From NCBI RefSeq assembly GCF_001641085.1, contig NZ_LXIE01000050.1, positions 62,001 to 126,000 of the forward strand: a stretch of 64,000 bases of DNA, written 5' to 3'. The first letter of the stretch is position 1; every line of letters begins with the position of its first letter. Under the pieces are notes generated by a model. It was not told the DNA's origin and ran no database searches. It saw only the letters and a program-made list of their open reading frames with translations. This document shows positions 27,797-37,733 of the stretch, one piece after another. This DNA is from Aequorivita soesokkakensis. GTDB lineage: Bacteria; Bacteroidota; Bacteroidia; Flavobacteriales; Flavobacteriaceae. The position numbers were made by a program, and so were the translations under genes.

Positions 27797-29986
27797 TTGA
27801 AAAAATTATTCTCCCTGTCTTTTTTAGTACTGTTTTTAGCAGTTTTTTCCCCGCTTACCGCCCAACAAAAAAACATAACCTTAGAAGATATTTGGAAACC
27901 GGGCTCCAATGTTTTTAGAATTGAAAGGCTTGACGTGCTACATTCTATGAACAATGGTAAGGAATATGCCGTTTTAAACTATGATGGGCAAAACAAAGTT
28001 TCCACTGTAGATGTGTATGATTATAAAAGTGGTGAAAAAGTACGAACACTTTTAAACAGTAAGGATTTAAAGGGAATAGATTACGTAATTTCCTATGAAT
28101 TCAACAAAGACGAAACCAAAATCCTTTTTTCAACTGAACTGGAGCAAATATACCGCCGTTCTTCACTTGGCACCTATTACGTTTACGATTTAAAAACCAA
28201 GAATTTCAGCCTCGTTTCAACCAATAAAATACAGGAGCCAACCTTCAGTAACGATGGCAGTAAAATGGCTTATGGTTTTCAAAACAATCTTTATATAAAA
28301 GACCTAAATTCTGGCGAAACCCAGCAAATAACCACAGATGGTAAAAAGAACAGTATTATTAATGGTATTACCGATTGGGTTTACGAAGAAGAATTCGCCT
28401 TTGTGCGTGCTTTTGAATGGAGCTTAAATGGCGATAAACTGGCATATATAAAATTTGACGAAACCGAAGTGCCAGAGTTTACGATGGATGTTTATGGCCA
28501 AAATCTTTATCCATATCCCAATACCTTCAAATATCCGAAAGCAGGGGAGAACAATTCCAAAGTTTCCTTGCAGCTTTATGATCTTTCCAGCGGAAAAACT
28601 TCCGAAGTAAATCTTTCAAAATACAACAGCTATTACATTCCACGCTTGCTTTGGACGCAAGACAACAATCAGCTAAGCGTTCAACTTACCAATCGCCATC
28701 AAAATATTTTGGATTTGGTTTTTGTGGATGCTTCCAACAATACTTCAAAACTAATTTTAGAGGAAAAGGATGCTGCGTATGTTGACGTTACGGATAATCT
28801 AACTTTTCTGAACAACAACAGCTTCTTTTGGACCAGTGAGAAAGATGGCTGGAACCATATATACCAATACGATAAAGACGGAAAACTTTTGAACCAAGTA
28901 ACAAAAGGTCCGTGGGAGGTGACCGCATATTACGGTTTTGATCAAAATACGGGGCGGGTTTACTATCAAAGTACCGAAAATGGAAGCATCAACCGCGATG
29001 TATATTCCATACTGCCTTCGGGAAAAAATAAAGTCCGCTTATCCCAAAAAACGGGAACGAATGATGCCGATTTCAGTGCGGACTACACCTATTATATCGG
29101 TTCTTTTTCTGATGTAAATACACCTTATTTATTCACGCTAAATGAAGCTAAAACTGGAAAAATAATCCGCGAAATAAAGAATAACAACAATCTAAAAAAC
29201 CGATTGGCTTCCTATAAAATTTCACCAAAGGAATTTTCTACCATAAACATCAACGGCGAGGATTTGAATATGTATATGATAAAACCTTTGGACTTTGATG
29301 AAACCAAGCAATATCCACTTTTTCTTTATCAGTACTCTGGTCCCGGTTCGCAGAACGTTTCCAATAGTTGGATGGGTTCAAATGATTGGTGGCACCAAAT
29401 GCTTGCCAATGAGGAGCAAATTATTATTGCCTGTGTTGATGGCCGCGGAACAGGTTTTAAAGGAAGGGATTTCAAAAAAATGACCCAAAAGGAAATGGGC
29501 AAGTATGAAGTGCAGGACCAAATAGCCATCGCAAAAAAACTAAGCGAACTACCGTATATTGATGCTTCCAGAACAGGTATCTGGGGCTGGAGCTACGGCG
29601 GGTTTATGTCCTCAAACTGTCTATTTCAAGGTGCCGATACTTTTGAAATGGCCATCGCCGTTGCGCCTGTAACCAGCTGGAGGTTTTATGACAGTATTTA
29701 TACCGAAAGGTATATGCAAACGCCGCAGGAAAACCCTTCAGGTTATGATAATAACTCACCAATTTCGCACGTAGATAAATTGAAAGGAAAATTTTTGTTG
29801 GTTCACGGAAGTGCCGATGATAATGTTCACGTTCAAAATACCATGCGTTTAATTGAAGCCTTGGTGCAAGCCAACAAACAGTTTGATTGGAGAATATATC
29901 CCGATAAAAACCACGGTATTTATGGTGGCAACACCCGTCTGCATCTTTATACTTTAATGACCGATTTCATCAAAAAGAATTTATAA
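27797..29986 (+). CDS. Secreted prolyl dipeptidyl peptidase, S9B (DPP IV) family
   Basis: 729 residues starting with TTG at 27797; that start gives a signal peptide (MKKLFSLSFLVLFLAV, cleavage near LTAQQ), and no ATG lies close. Residues about 60-480 form the eight-bladed propeller with the DPP IV double-Glu region (VYEEEFAFVRAFEWS) that binds the substrate N-terminus. The hydrolase domain has Ser599 (GWSYGGFMSS), Asp674/675 (HGSADDNVH) and His706 (PDKNHGI). It cleaves X-Pro dipeptides from peptides. Two POT transporters follow within 28 and 36 bp, suggesting an operon that makes and imports dipeptides. Confidence 0.93.
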   Translation: MKKLFSLSFLVLFLAVFSPLTAQQKNITLEDIWKPGSNVFRIERLDVLHSMNNGKEYAVLNYDGQNKVSTVDVYDYKSGEKVRTLLNSKDLKGIDYVISYEFNKDETKILFSTELEQIYRRSSLGTYYVYDLKTKNFSLVSTNKIQEPTFSNDGSKMAYGFQNNLYIKDLNSGETQQITTDGKKNSIINGITDWVYEEEFAFVRAFEWSLNGDKLAYIKFDETEVPEFTMDVYGQNLYPYPNTFKYPKAGENNSKVSLQLYDLSSGKTSEVNLSKYNSYYIPRLLWTQDNNQLSVQLTNRHQNILDLVFVDASNNTSKLILEEKDAAYVDVTDNLTFLNNNSFFWTSEKDGWNHIYQYDKDGKLLNQVTKGPWEVTAYYGFDQNTGRVYYQSTENGSINRDVYSILPSGKNKVRLSQKTGTNDADFSADYTYYIGSFSDVNTPYLFTLNEAKTGKIIREIKNNNNLKNRLASYKISPKEFSTININGEDLNMYMIKPLDFDETKQYPLFLYQYSGPGSQNVSNSWMGSNDWWHQMLANEEQIIIACVDGRGTGFKGRDFKKMTQKEMGKYEVQDQIAIAKKLSELPYIDASRTGIWGWSYGGFMSSNCLFQGADTFEMAIAVAPVTSWRFYDSIYTERYMQTPQENPSGYDNNSPISHVDKLKGKFLLVHGSADDNVHVQNTMRLIEALVQANKQFDWRIYPDKNHGIYGGNTRLHLYTLMTDFIKKNL

Positions 29987-30014
29987 AAATTAAATCTAAC
30001 TAATAATTAATCAT

Positions 30015-31418
30015 ATGTCAGAAGCACTTCAATATCAAAAACAAAAGGAATTATTTGGCCACCCTGTAGGTCTTTACATATTGTTTTTCACAGAAATGTG
30101 GGAACGTTTTTCCTATTACGGAATGCGCGCCATTTTGGTACTTTACTTAGTGGCAGAAGCAACAAGCGGTAACCCAGGCTTAGGTTGGACCAATGGTGAT
30201 GCGCTTTCACTTTACGGGACTTATACGATGTTGGTTTATGTGGCTTCTATTCCCGGAGGTTGGATTGCCGATAAATTTTTAGGACAAAAACAGTCCGTAC
30301 TTGTTGGTGGGATTTTACTTGTTCTGGGCCACGGAATTCTTTCAGTGGAACAAATGTGGGCATTTTACACAGGTCTTGGACTGATCATAGCGGGAGTTGG
30401 AATGCTAAAACCGAATATTTCAACTATGGTTGGAGGTCTTTATAAGCCTGGAGATATTAGAAGAGACAAAGGTTTTACAATATTCTATATAGGTATAAAC
30501 GTTGGTGCATTTTTATCAAGTTTGATAGTAGGTTATGTAGGCGAAGTTTACGGCTGGCATTACGGTTTTGGTCTTGCTGCAATAGGAATGTTGTTGGGTT
30601 TAATTCAATATTTGGTAGGACAAAAACATTTGAAGTATGTAGGTAACAATACCAATAAATCGATTGATCCGGAAGAAAAAGCGGCAATGAAAAGACCGCT
30701 ATCAAAAATTGAAAAAGATAGAATGATTGTATTGTTCATTTCTTTCATTTTGGTGATTGTATTCTGGGGCGCTTTTGAACAGGCAGGAGGTTTAATGAAC
30801 ATTTATGCTTCAGAAAAAACCAATAGAATGTTGATGGGGTGGGAGGTGCCAGCTTCTTGGTTCCAATCTTTAAATGCACTTTTCATAATCATTTTAGGGA
30901 CAAGTGTTGCTGCTTATTGGGCACATAGAAAGTTGAAAGGAAAAATATCAACCTCACTTTTCAAAATGTGTATTGGCTTAATTATAATGGGAACTGGCTT
31001 CTTTTTTATGACAGGAGCCGCTGCACAGTACAATGCAGATGGCGCTTCTGCAATGTATTGGTTAGTAGCTGCTTATTTGTTCCACACTGTTGGTGAATTA
31101 TGTTTGTCGCCGGTAGCACTTTCATACATTACAAAATTGGCTCCTTTAAAATATGCTTCCTTAATGATGGGTGTTTATTTTGCAATGACTGGTTTTGGAA
31201 ATAAAGTAGCTGGACTGCTTGGAGAATCTGCTTCAGATTTAGGTGAATATACAGTGTTTACTGGAATTGCAGTTTTCTGTGTAGTATTCGGCTTATTGGT
31301 ATTATTGGTAAGAAAGAAACTAGAGAATCTTACACATGGGGCAGAAGATAACGAGCGCGAAATTCTTGAAAACGAAGGATTCGAATTGGCAGATCCAGAC
31401 CATACTAAAGGAAACTAA
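30015..31418 (+). CDS. Proton-dependent oligopeptide (POT/PTR2) transporter
   Basis: 467 residues, about 12 membrane segments. POT symporters import di- and tripeptides with protons through the inner membrane. The family motif ExxERFxYY is present as EMWERFSYYGMR (residues about 27-38), as are GGWIADKFLGQK and the PTR2 signature FYIGINVGAFLSSLIVG. A cytoplasmic segment between helices 6 and 7 is short (KSIDPEEKAAMKRPLSKIE). It starts 28 bp after the dipeptidyl peptidase and precedes a second POT gene by 36 bp. Confidence 0.93.
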   Translation: MSEALQYQKQKELFGHPVGLYILFFTEMWERFSYYGMRAILVLYLVAEATSGNPGLGWTNGDALSLYGTYTMLVYVASIPGGWIADKFLGQKQSVLVGGILLVLGHGILSVEQMWAFYTGLGLIIAGVGMLKPNISTMVGGLYKPGDIRRDKGFTIFYIGINVGAFLSSLIVGYVGEVYGWHYGFGLAAIGMLLGLIQYLVGQKHLKYVGNNTNKSIDPEEKAAMKRPLSKIEKDRMIVLFISFILVIVFWGAFEQAGGLMNIYASEKTNRMLMGWEVPASWFQSLNALFIIILGTSVAAYWAHRKLKGKISTSLFKMCIGLIIMGTGFFFMTGAAAQYNADGASAMYWLVAAYLFHTVGELCLSPVALSYITKLAPLKYASLMMGVYFAMTGFGNKVAGLLGESASDLGEYTVFTGIAVFCVVFGLLVLLVRKKLENLTHGAEDNEREILENEGFELADPDHTKGN

Positions 31419-31454
31419 TTTTTCAAAAATTCAATTTAACCAAAGCATAAACAA

Positions 31455-33239
31455 ATGAACACCGATATAGAAAATCTGTTTAAGGACAAAGTTTTAGGGC
31501 ATCCCGCGGGGCTTTTTATCCTTTTCTTTACTGAAATGTGGGAGCGCTTTTCCTTCTACGGAATGCGAATCCTTTTGGTACTATTCTTAACGGCTCCAAT
31601 TTTAAGTGACAATCCAGGTTGGGAATGGCCACGTGAAAACGCGTTAGCTTTAATAGGTACTTATGCTTCCTTGCTCTATTTAACTCCAATTATTGGAGGG
31701 TGGATAGCCGATAAAATTACGGGTTATCGTATGGCGGTGGTTATTGGATGTGTTGTAATGACATTGGGCCACGCCTCTATGGCGTTGGAAACAACTGCTT
31801 CTTTTTATTTGGGGCTTGCCCTTTTGGTGATAGGAACAGGTTTTTTTAAGCCGAATATTACGTCTATTATTTCTGAAATGTACAAAGGCAAGGAATCCAA
31901 AAAAGATGGAGCTTATACCATATTTTATATGGGTGTGAATGCTGGAGCATTTTTCGGAATGATGCTTTGTGGTTATTTAGCCGAAAATTATGGCTGGTCT
32001 TGGGGCTTTGGTTTGGCAGGTATTTTTATGTTTTTGGGAATGCTTCAGTTTTTGCTGGCGGGAAAACTATTTGGAAATATTGGTGCAAAACCTTCAAAAA
32101 TTCACGAGGTAGAAATTCCACAAAACATTAATGAAGAAAGACCTGAACTACGTGAAGAGGAAGTGGTGCCAACAAAATTAAACCCATTTACCACTTTTGA
32201 TAAAATTTTGGTAGTGCTATCCTCAGTTGGTGGTTTGTTGTATCTTTTTAATGATCCATTGGAAAAAATAGGCGGAACATCGTTAGTCCCTTTTGAAGTT
32301 GGTGGTTTAAGCGGTACTAATGTAGTTGTTTTAACAGCCTTGGTTTTGTTCTTAATATTATTAATAACACGTATAGCTAGATATTTGCCAATAGTTCGCG
32401 ACAGGATTATAGCTGTTTCAATCTTCGGACTTTTTACCGTTTTCTTCTTTTCGTTTTTTGAACAATCGTTGGGTTCAATGACATTATTCGCAAGGGATTA
32501 TACCGACAGGACTTTGGTAGGAAATTCTGCAATGATTTTTAAAGTTGTGGATGCACTTTTAACTACAGTTCCGTTGATAATAATTACTTGGGTAATCTTT
32601 CTTCTTTTCAAGAAAACTTTCAATAGAATTGGAGCCTCCAATATTGTGCTGGCAATAGCCTTTATTGGTGTTTGGGGATTGGTGCTTTATAGACTGTACG
32701 ATAAATTTTCACAGGAAGGAAATGAAGTTGACGCAACTTGGTTTGGTATTTTGAATTCGTTCTTTATTATTACATTGGCACCTTTATTTTCAAGATGGTG
32801 GGAGAGTAAGTACAATCCGAGCGCTGGAATGAAATATGGAATAGGGTTAATACTTCTAGGGCTTGGCTTTGCGGTATTGTCCTATGGTGCTTCCGACATT
32901 CCTTCGGGAGCAATGACTGCTTCTGTGAGCATGATATTTTTGATTTTGGCTTATTTGCTCCACACAATGGGCGAGCTTTGCATCTCACCGGTTGGACTTT
33001 CTTATTTAAGTAAATTGGTGCCAGCAAGAATGATTGGTTTCATGTTTGGAGTATGGTATTTAGCCATTGCAGTGGGTCAAAAAGCAGCAAACACAATGGG
33101 AGGTATGATTGATGAAATTTCCGCTAAATATTCCTTAGGGACATTCTTTTTAATTTTCACATTAATACCTATTGTTGTGGGGATAATTGCAATGGTGTTA
33201 AATCCTGTTCTAAAAAAATTAATGCACGGCATCCGTTAA
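31455..33239 (+). CDS. Second POT/PTR2 peptide transporter, longer form
   Basis: 594 residues. EMWERFSFYGMR, GGWIADKITGYR and FYMGVNAGAFFGMMLCGYL identify the POT family. Compared with the preceding paralogue it is about 127 residues longer: a charged loop around 215-250 (HEVEIPQNINEERPELREEE) is followed by extra hydrophobic segments and loops. The two share the same opening (GHPAGLFILFFTEMWERFS against GHPVGLYILFFTEMWERFS), so they look like an old tandem duplication with different substrate ranges. A terminator follows 21 bp after the stop. Confidence 0.92.
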   Translation: MNTDIENLFKDKVLGHPAGLFILFFTEMWERFSFYGMRILLVLFLTAPILSDNPGWEWPRENALALIGTYASLLYLTPIIGGWIADKITGYRMAVVIGCVVMTLGHASMALETTASFYLGLALLVIGTGFFKPNITSIISEMYKGKESKKDGAYTIFYMGVNAGAFFGMMLCGYLAENYGWSWGFGLAGIFMFLGMLQFLLAGKLFGNIGAKPSKIHEVEIPQNINEERPELREEEVVPTKLNPFTTFDKILVVLSSVGGLLYLFNDPLEKIGGTSLVPFEVGGLSGTNVVVLTALVLFLILLITRIARYLPIVRDRIIAVSIFGLFTVFFFSFFEQSLGSMTLFARDYTDRTLVGNSAMIFKVVDALLTTVPLIIITWVIFLLFKKTFNRIGASNIVLAIAFIGVWGLVLYRLYDKFSQEGNEVDATWFGILNSFFIITLAPLFSRWWESKYNPSAGMKYGIGLILLGLGFAVLSYGASDIPSGAMTASVSMIFLILAYLLHTMGELCISPVGLSYLSKLVPARMIGFMFGVWYLAIAVGQKAANTMGGMIDEISAKYSLGTFFLIFTLIPIVVGIIAMVLNPVLKKLMHGIR

Positions 33240-33260
33240 TACACAATACTTTATACTACA

Positions 33261-33290
33261 AAAGCGTTCCTTTTTTATGGAACGCTTTTT
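33261..33290 (+). terminator. Intrinsic terminator of the peptidase-POT operon
   Basis: AAAGCGTTCC (33261-33270), loop TTTTTTAT, GGAACGCTTT (33279-33288) and a T-run to 33290. The 10-bp stem is perfect. Confidence 0.88.
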
Positions 33291-33324
33291 GTTTCAAAAA
33301 TCCTGAAAACTAAAAAAAATTACA

Positions 33325-33858
33325 ATGAAATATTTTCTACTTCTCCTTTTTGTTTTTTCCGCAGCTACAATCAATTCCCAAGAAATTAACTGGATGACGA
33401 TGAACGAAGCCATTGCGGCGCAAAAAAAAGAACCCAAAAAGATTTTTATGGACGTTTACACCACTTGGTGCGGCCCCTGCAAAATGCTCGATAAAAATAC
33501 CTTTAGCGATAAAGAGGTTATTGAATATATAAACAAAAATTATTACGCTGTTAAATTCAACGCGGAGGGGACTGAGGAGGTAAACTATCAAGATTTTGTT
33601 TATACCAATCCCAATTATGATCCGGCAAGAAAAGGCAGAAACTCACAGCATCTGTTCGCGCACGCCTTAAAGGTAAATGCCTATCCAAGTGTTGTTTTCT
33701 TCAAAGAGAATGGAGACCTCATTCAAGCTGTTCCTGGCTACAGAACGCCACAGCAACTTGAGATTTTCCTAAAAATGATCCACAGTGATGATTATTTGGA
33801 AATAACAACCGCAGAGGCGTGGGAAGAATACCAGAAAAATTTTAAACCCACATTTTAG
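33325..33858 (+). CDS. Secreted thioredoxin-like protein
   Basis: 177 residues with a signal peptide (about 1-19, ending TINSQ) and a thioredoxin fold with the redox motif CGPC at residues 49-52 (TTWCGPCKMLD) and the cis-proline region NAYPSVVFF. It probably reduces or isomerises disulfides in the periplasm, or acts in thiol repair. It has an insertion between the active-site helix and the cis-Pro loop (NYQDFVYTNPNYDPARKGR). It converges on the comEC-like gene, with only 27 bp between stops. Confidence 0.8.
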   Translation: MKYFLLLLFVFSAATINSQEINWMTMNEAIAAQKKEPKKIFMDVYTTWCGPCKMLDKNTFSDKEVIEYINKNYYAVKFNAEGTEEVNYQDFVYTNPNYDPARKGRNSQHLFAHALKVNAYPSVVFFKENGDLIQAVPGYRTPQQLEIFLKMIHSDDYLEITTAEAWEEYQKNFKPTF

Positions 33859-33891
33859 AATAGCATTTTCGGTTTCATATTCGGGCTATTC
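33858..33891. terminator. Candidate shared hairpin between convergent genes
   Basis: GAATAGC (33858-33864) and GCTATTC (33885-33891) are perfect 7-bp arms across a 20-base loop. The arms cover the last base of one stop codon and the other stop codon. T-runs are weak on both sides, so its strength is doubtful. Confidence 0.35.
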
Positions 33892-35910
33892 TATTGAGAA
33901 AGCTCCTTGTTTTGCAGTATGGCAAAACGGGAGCTTTTTTAATTTACACGTCTTTTCCCAGCGTTTCACATAGGTAAAATAGTTGCTTCCATCTGCGACA
34001 ATCTGCTTCGGTTTTAAGCTGTCAATAATTCGGTTGAGGTTCACTTTTGGGCTGTTGGTCAGTAAAAGTGTGTGGATGCTTTTTCGCTTCGGATAAATTC
34101 CCAAACTATCCAAAACTAAAATGTTTTTGTTCTTATATTGAAATATTTTTGGAATTTTTTCTTCGGAATAATTTTCAATATTATTTGCGCTTCGGAATGA
34201 TTTTATAGGATATTCTTCGGAAATGTTATTAGTTGAGTCGTTTTTAAAAACCGTAAAATTCGTTCCATTTTTATAGCCAATCAAGGTCTGTTTGCTTTTC
34301 TGAAAAACGATAAATTGGTTCGCTGAAGTTCGGAATTCATCATAAATGTAAATTGCTATAAACGCGGAAATGGACAATAACGATACTACTAAACGGCGAT
34401 AATTCATTTTTTTCAGAAATAGTGCCAATGCAATTATCAAAAGATAGGCAGCCAAAACCTTTAATGCAGAAAAGTGTATGTCTTTAAAAAGAAATTCATC
34501 CTGCACGGCAACCCAATGAATAAAGCCATTCAACCCTTCAATCAGAAAATTATAGCTTTCCGCAAGCCAATTTGGAAGGATTTCTAAAGAAGCTAAAACA
34601 ACTATCAGTATTCCGCCGCCCATCAAAATTGTTAAAAAGGGAAGTATCACAATATTGGTCAACAAAAACAACCCGGGAAACTGATGGAAATAATAGAGAG
34701 TCAAAGGCAAAACGCCAATTTGGGCACAGATGGTTACAGACAAAATCATCCAAATTTTACGAATGATCCGATATTTTGAATAACCAACTTTATAGAAAAT
34801 GGGTTGAAGCCAAACAATAAAAAACACAGCTAAATAACTCAACTGAAACCCAACTTGAAAAAGCCAAAGGGGATTGATGACCAAAAGCGTTAAAAACGAA
34901 AGAAACAAGGTATTTATGGAATTCGTTTCCCTTTTAAAAATTCCTGCCATTGCAAAAAAGATAAACATAGTTACGGCCCGCGTTACGGAAGGCGATAAAC
35001 CCGAAAGCAATGCGAAACCCCACAGCAGTAAAACAATTACCGCAGATTGAAGATATATTCCATATTTCCATCTTTTAAGAGGGTTCAAAAGAAATGTTAG
35101 TATGAAAAACAGAATACCCACGTGCAGCCCCGACACTGCCAAAATATGGACGGCTCCCGCAGCGGCGTATTCGTTGTAAAGATTTTTATCAACGTCTTTC
35201 TTTTCGCCTAAAATCAACGCTTGAATTATGGCGCGTTCGTCGGTTTTCAATTTTGTTTTTTGCAGCTTTTCAACTATTCCCGCCCGAAAATTCTGTGCTG
35301 CCCCAAGAAACGTTTGTTTGCCCATTTTGGACTTTAAAATTTTCTTTTCTGAAATTCGCATTTGACCATAAACCCCAAGGGATTGCATGTATTTTGAATA
35401 GTTGAATTGGTGCGGGTTCAGCGGTTGTGGGATTTCGGAGATTGGAGCGTAAACCAATAAAATCTCATCCGGTGAAATTTTTTTCTGCAAGGAATCCTTT
35501 GTAATGTTCAGCAATATTTTGCCGTTTGCTTTTTCCCCGTTTACGGCATTCACTTTTGCAAAATATTTAAAATTGAACTTGTCTGGTTTTAAGTTCTGCG
35601 TAATTTTCAATTGAACCAATGCAGCAGATTCTTCAGAAATAATATTTGAATAATGATTATCTTGAAATCGCGGCAACCGCATTTGATAGCTGAAATAACC
35701 AATACAGAAGAAGCAGAAATAAATCGCAATTCCGAAGTGAACTTGTTGAAAAAGCTGGTTTCGTGTCCAAATCCAAAGGATAAAAACAAGAAAGAAAACA
35801 ATTAAAAGAAAGGGCAAAGAAAAAACGGAAAGAGGGAAGTAGTGCGAAGTGAGAATTCCCAAAACCAGAAAAACGGAAAACTTTACGACAGTGAAGTTTA
35901 TGAATTTCAT
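33886..35910 (-). CDS. comEC: ComEC/Rec2-family membrane protein lacking a metal-binding lactamase motif
   Basis: 674 residues. An N-terminal part with two or three membrane segments and an OB-like domain (DUF4131 type, about 20-180) is followed by the Competence domain (about 225-490, with AAGAVHILAVSGLHVGILFF and LSGLSPSVTRAVTMF). ComEC forms the inner-membrane channel for single-stranded DNA uptake. The C-terminal 150 residues resemble the distal part of a metallo-beta-lactamase fold (LKPKQIVADGSNYF) but have no HxHxDH motif. It is third in a minus-strand group after lpxB and the NlpC/P60 gene. Confidence 0.85.
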   Translation of the reverse strand: MKFINFTVVKFSVFLVLGILTSHYFPLSVFSLPFLLIVFFLVFILWIWTRNQLFQQVHFGIAIYFCFFCIGYFSYQMRLPRFQDNHYSNIISEESAALVQLKITQNLKPDKFNFKYFAKVNAVNGEKANGKILLNITKDSLQKKISPDEILLVYAPISEIPQPLNPHQFNYSKYMQSLGVYGQMRISEKKILKSKMGKQTFLGAAQNFRAGIVEKLQKTKLKTDERAIIQALILGEKKDVDKNLYNEYAAAGAVHILAVSGLHVGILFFILTFLLNPLKRWKYGIYLQSAVIVLLLWGFALLSGLSPSVTRAVTMFIFFAMAGIFKRETNSINTLFLSFLTLLVINPLWLFQVGFQLSYLAVFFIVWLQPIFYKVGYSKYRIIRKIWMILSVTICAQIGVLPLTLYYFHQFPGLFLLTNIVILPFLTILMGGGILIVVLASLEILPNWLAESYNFLIEGLNGFIHWVAVQDEFLFKDIHFSALKVLAAYLLIIALALFLKKMNYRRLVVSLLSISAFIAIYIYDEFRTSANQFIVFQKSKQTLIGYKNGTNFTVFKNDSTNNISEEYPIKSFRSANNIENYSEEKIPKIFQYKNKNILVLDSLGIYPKRKSIHTLLLTNSPKVNLNRIIDSLKPKQIVADGSNYFTYVKRWEKTCKLKKLPFCHTAKQGAFSIE

Positions 35911-35990
35911 ACCCCCAAATTTTAAGTGAAACCTAAAATGTATTGGGGAGAATAGAATTACTTAAAATTAAGGAAAATTCTTTAAAGAAA

Positions 35991-36569
35991 CTAAATAATC
36001 CGTCGCACTTCAACAAATGCCTTTTTCCAATAAGCTTCATCTAAAGACGAAATAATAACGCCGGCCTGTGTTGTGGAGTGGATAAATTTCACCTCGCCTC
36101 TTTTGGCTTCAACCACCAAACCTACGTGTGTAATTGCATTTCTTGAACTTGTTTTGAAAAAAACCAGATCGCCCTTTTCAATATCCTTAAAGGAAACAAG
36201 AATTCCCTTTTTTGCCATATCGCGCGATATTCGCGGCAAAGTGATGTTTTCTTTTTGAAAAGCGGTGTAAACCAAACCTGAGCAATCCATTCCTGCACTT
36301 GTGGTGCCACCAAATTTATAACGTGTTCCCTGAAAAGATTTTGCGTAATCTATAATGGTTTCCCGAACGTCTTTGGCGTCTTCTTTTTCAGGTTCTTCCT
36401 CTTTTGCAATTACTTGTTTATTGCTTTTTGTTCTTTCTTTTTTAGTGTTTTGTGTTTTTGGAGTTTCCTTTCCTATAATGGCTTCCGGAACTTTTCCTGT
36501 ATTTTTTGTGCTCCCACAGGAAACTAGGAAAAAAGCAAAAAGGGTAAAAAAGAGTATTTTTTTCATCAA
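35991..36569 (-). CDS. NlpC/P60 peptidase lipoprotein
   Basis: 192 residues. A lipoprotein signal ends in LVSC (Cys18). A charged linker (about 22-68, rich in Lys and Glu) leads to an NlpC/P60 domain with catalytic Cys96 (GMDCSGLVY), His148 (AITHVGLVV) and a further polar residue His164 (FIHSTT). Members are DL-endopeptidases that cut the stem peptide of peptidoglycan. It lies 41 bp after lpxB and 80 bp before the comEC-like gene. Confidence 0.9.
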   Translation of the reverse strand: MMKKILFFTLFAFFLVSCGSTKNTGKVPEAIIGKETPKTQNTKKERTKSNKQVIAKEEEPEKEDAKDVRETIIDYAKSFQGTRYKFGGTTSAGMDCSGLVYTAFQKENITLPRISRDMAKKGILVSFKDIEKGDLVFFKTSSRNAITHVGLVVEAKRGEVKFIHSTTQAGVIISSLDEAYWKKAFVEVRRII

Positions 36570-36610
36570 TAGGGAATAGCAGATTAATGCTTAAAAGTAA
36601 AGAAAAATCT

Positions 36611-37729
36611 TTACTTGGGCTTGATTGCGGAATGAATTAGTTTTGCGGTGTTTTCACTCGCGCCCCGTCCGCCAAGGGCTTTTTCCAAATCGTAATAGTC
36701 CAAAAACATTGTGGCTCTTTTGTAGGGATCCAAAATTTTGGTTAGTTCTTCCTTTAAACGTTTTGTATTAAAATCATTTTGAATTAACTCAGTAACTACC
36801 TCTTTGTCGAGAATTAAATTCACTAATGAAATATAATCCAATTTAATAACCCTTTTTGCAATTTCATAACTGATTTTGCTGCCTTTATAACAAACCACTT
36901 GCGGCACTTTAAACAATGCGGTTTCCAAAGTGGCCGTGCCCGATGTAACCAAAGCAGCGTCTGAAATGCTCAAAAGATCGTAGGTTTTATTGGTTACAAA
37001 ATGCACGTTTTTGGTGCTGAGAAATGTTTCGTAGAACGATTTTTCCTGACTTGGTGCACCCGCAATCACAAACTGATAATCCTTAAAATCCTTTGCTACG
37101 GAAATCATTATTTCCAGCATTTTTTTTATTTCTTGTTTTCGGCTGCCGGGAAGTAGTGCCACAACTGGCCGATTATCCAATCCGTTTTCTTTTTTGAAAG
37201 TTTCTGGGTCAACTTGCTTTTGGCTATAGATGGCATCAATCAACGGATGACCCACAAAATGTACGGGAAATTCGTGTTTCTTTTCGTAAAAATCCTTTTC
37301 AAAAGGAAGGATGACATACATCTCGTCCACATCGCGTTTTATGTCTTTGATGCGACCTTCCTTCCAGGCCCAGATTTGTGGGGAAATATAATAATGTGTT
37401 TTATAGCCTTTGTTGCGTGCCCATTTCATAATCCGGAAATTGAAGCCGGGGTAATCTATAAAAATGAGAACATCTGGATTGTATGTTTCAATGTCCTTTT
37501 TACACAGTTTTATGTTTTTCAGAATGGTGCCAAGATTCATGACCACTTCAGCAAAGCCCATAAAAGCTAGCTCGCGATAATGTTTTACCTCAACTCCTCC
37601 AACAGCCTTCATCAAATCGCCGCCCCAAAAACGGAAGTCAGCCTTGGCATCTTCCTTTTTTAGCGCTTTCATTAAATTGGCTCCGTGCAAATCGCCGGAA
37701 GCTTCGCCTGCTATGAGGTAGTATTTCAT
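36611..37729 (-). CDS. lpxB: Lipid-A-disaccharide synthase
   Basis: 372 residues starting MKYYLIAGEASGDLHGANLM, the LpxB signature. It joins UDP-diacylglucosamine with lipid X to give the tetra-acyl disaccharide of lipid A at the inner membrane face. Further family segments are FIDYPGFNFRIMKWARNKG, YYISPQIWAWKEGRI, HFVGHPL and ALLPGSRKQEI; the last is a glycosyltransferase donor site. A heptad array in the same orientation starts 4 bases before its ATG. Confidence 0.97.
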   Translation of the reverse strand: MKYYLIAGEASGDLHGANLMKALKKEDAKADFRFWGGDLMKAVGGVEVKHYRELAFMGFAEVVMNLGTILKNIKLCKKDIETYNPDVLIFIDYPGFNFRIMKWARNKGYKTHYYISPQIWAWKEGRIKDIKRDVDEMYVILPFEKDFYEKKHEFPVHFVGHPLIDAIYSQKQVDPETFKKENGLDNRPVVALLPGSRKQEIKKMLEIMISVAKDFKDYQFVIAGAPSQEKSFYETFLSTKNVHFVTNKTYDLLSISDAALVTSGTATLETALFKVPQVVCYKGSKISYEIAKRVIKLDYISLVNLILDKEVVTELIQNDFNTKRLKEELTKILDPYKRATMFLDYYDLEKALGGRGASENTAKLIHSAIKPK

Positions 37730-37733
37730 TTTG

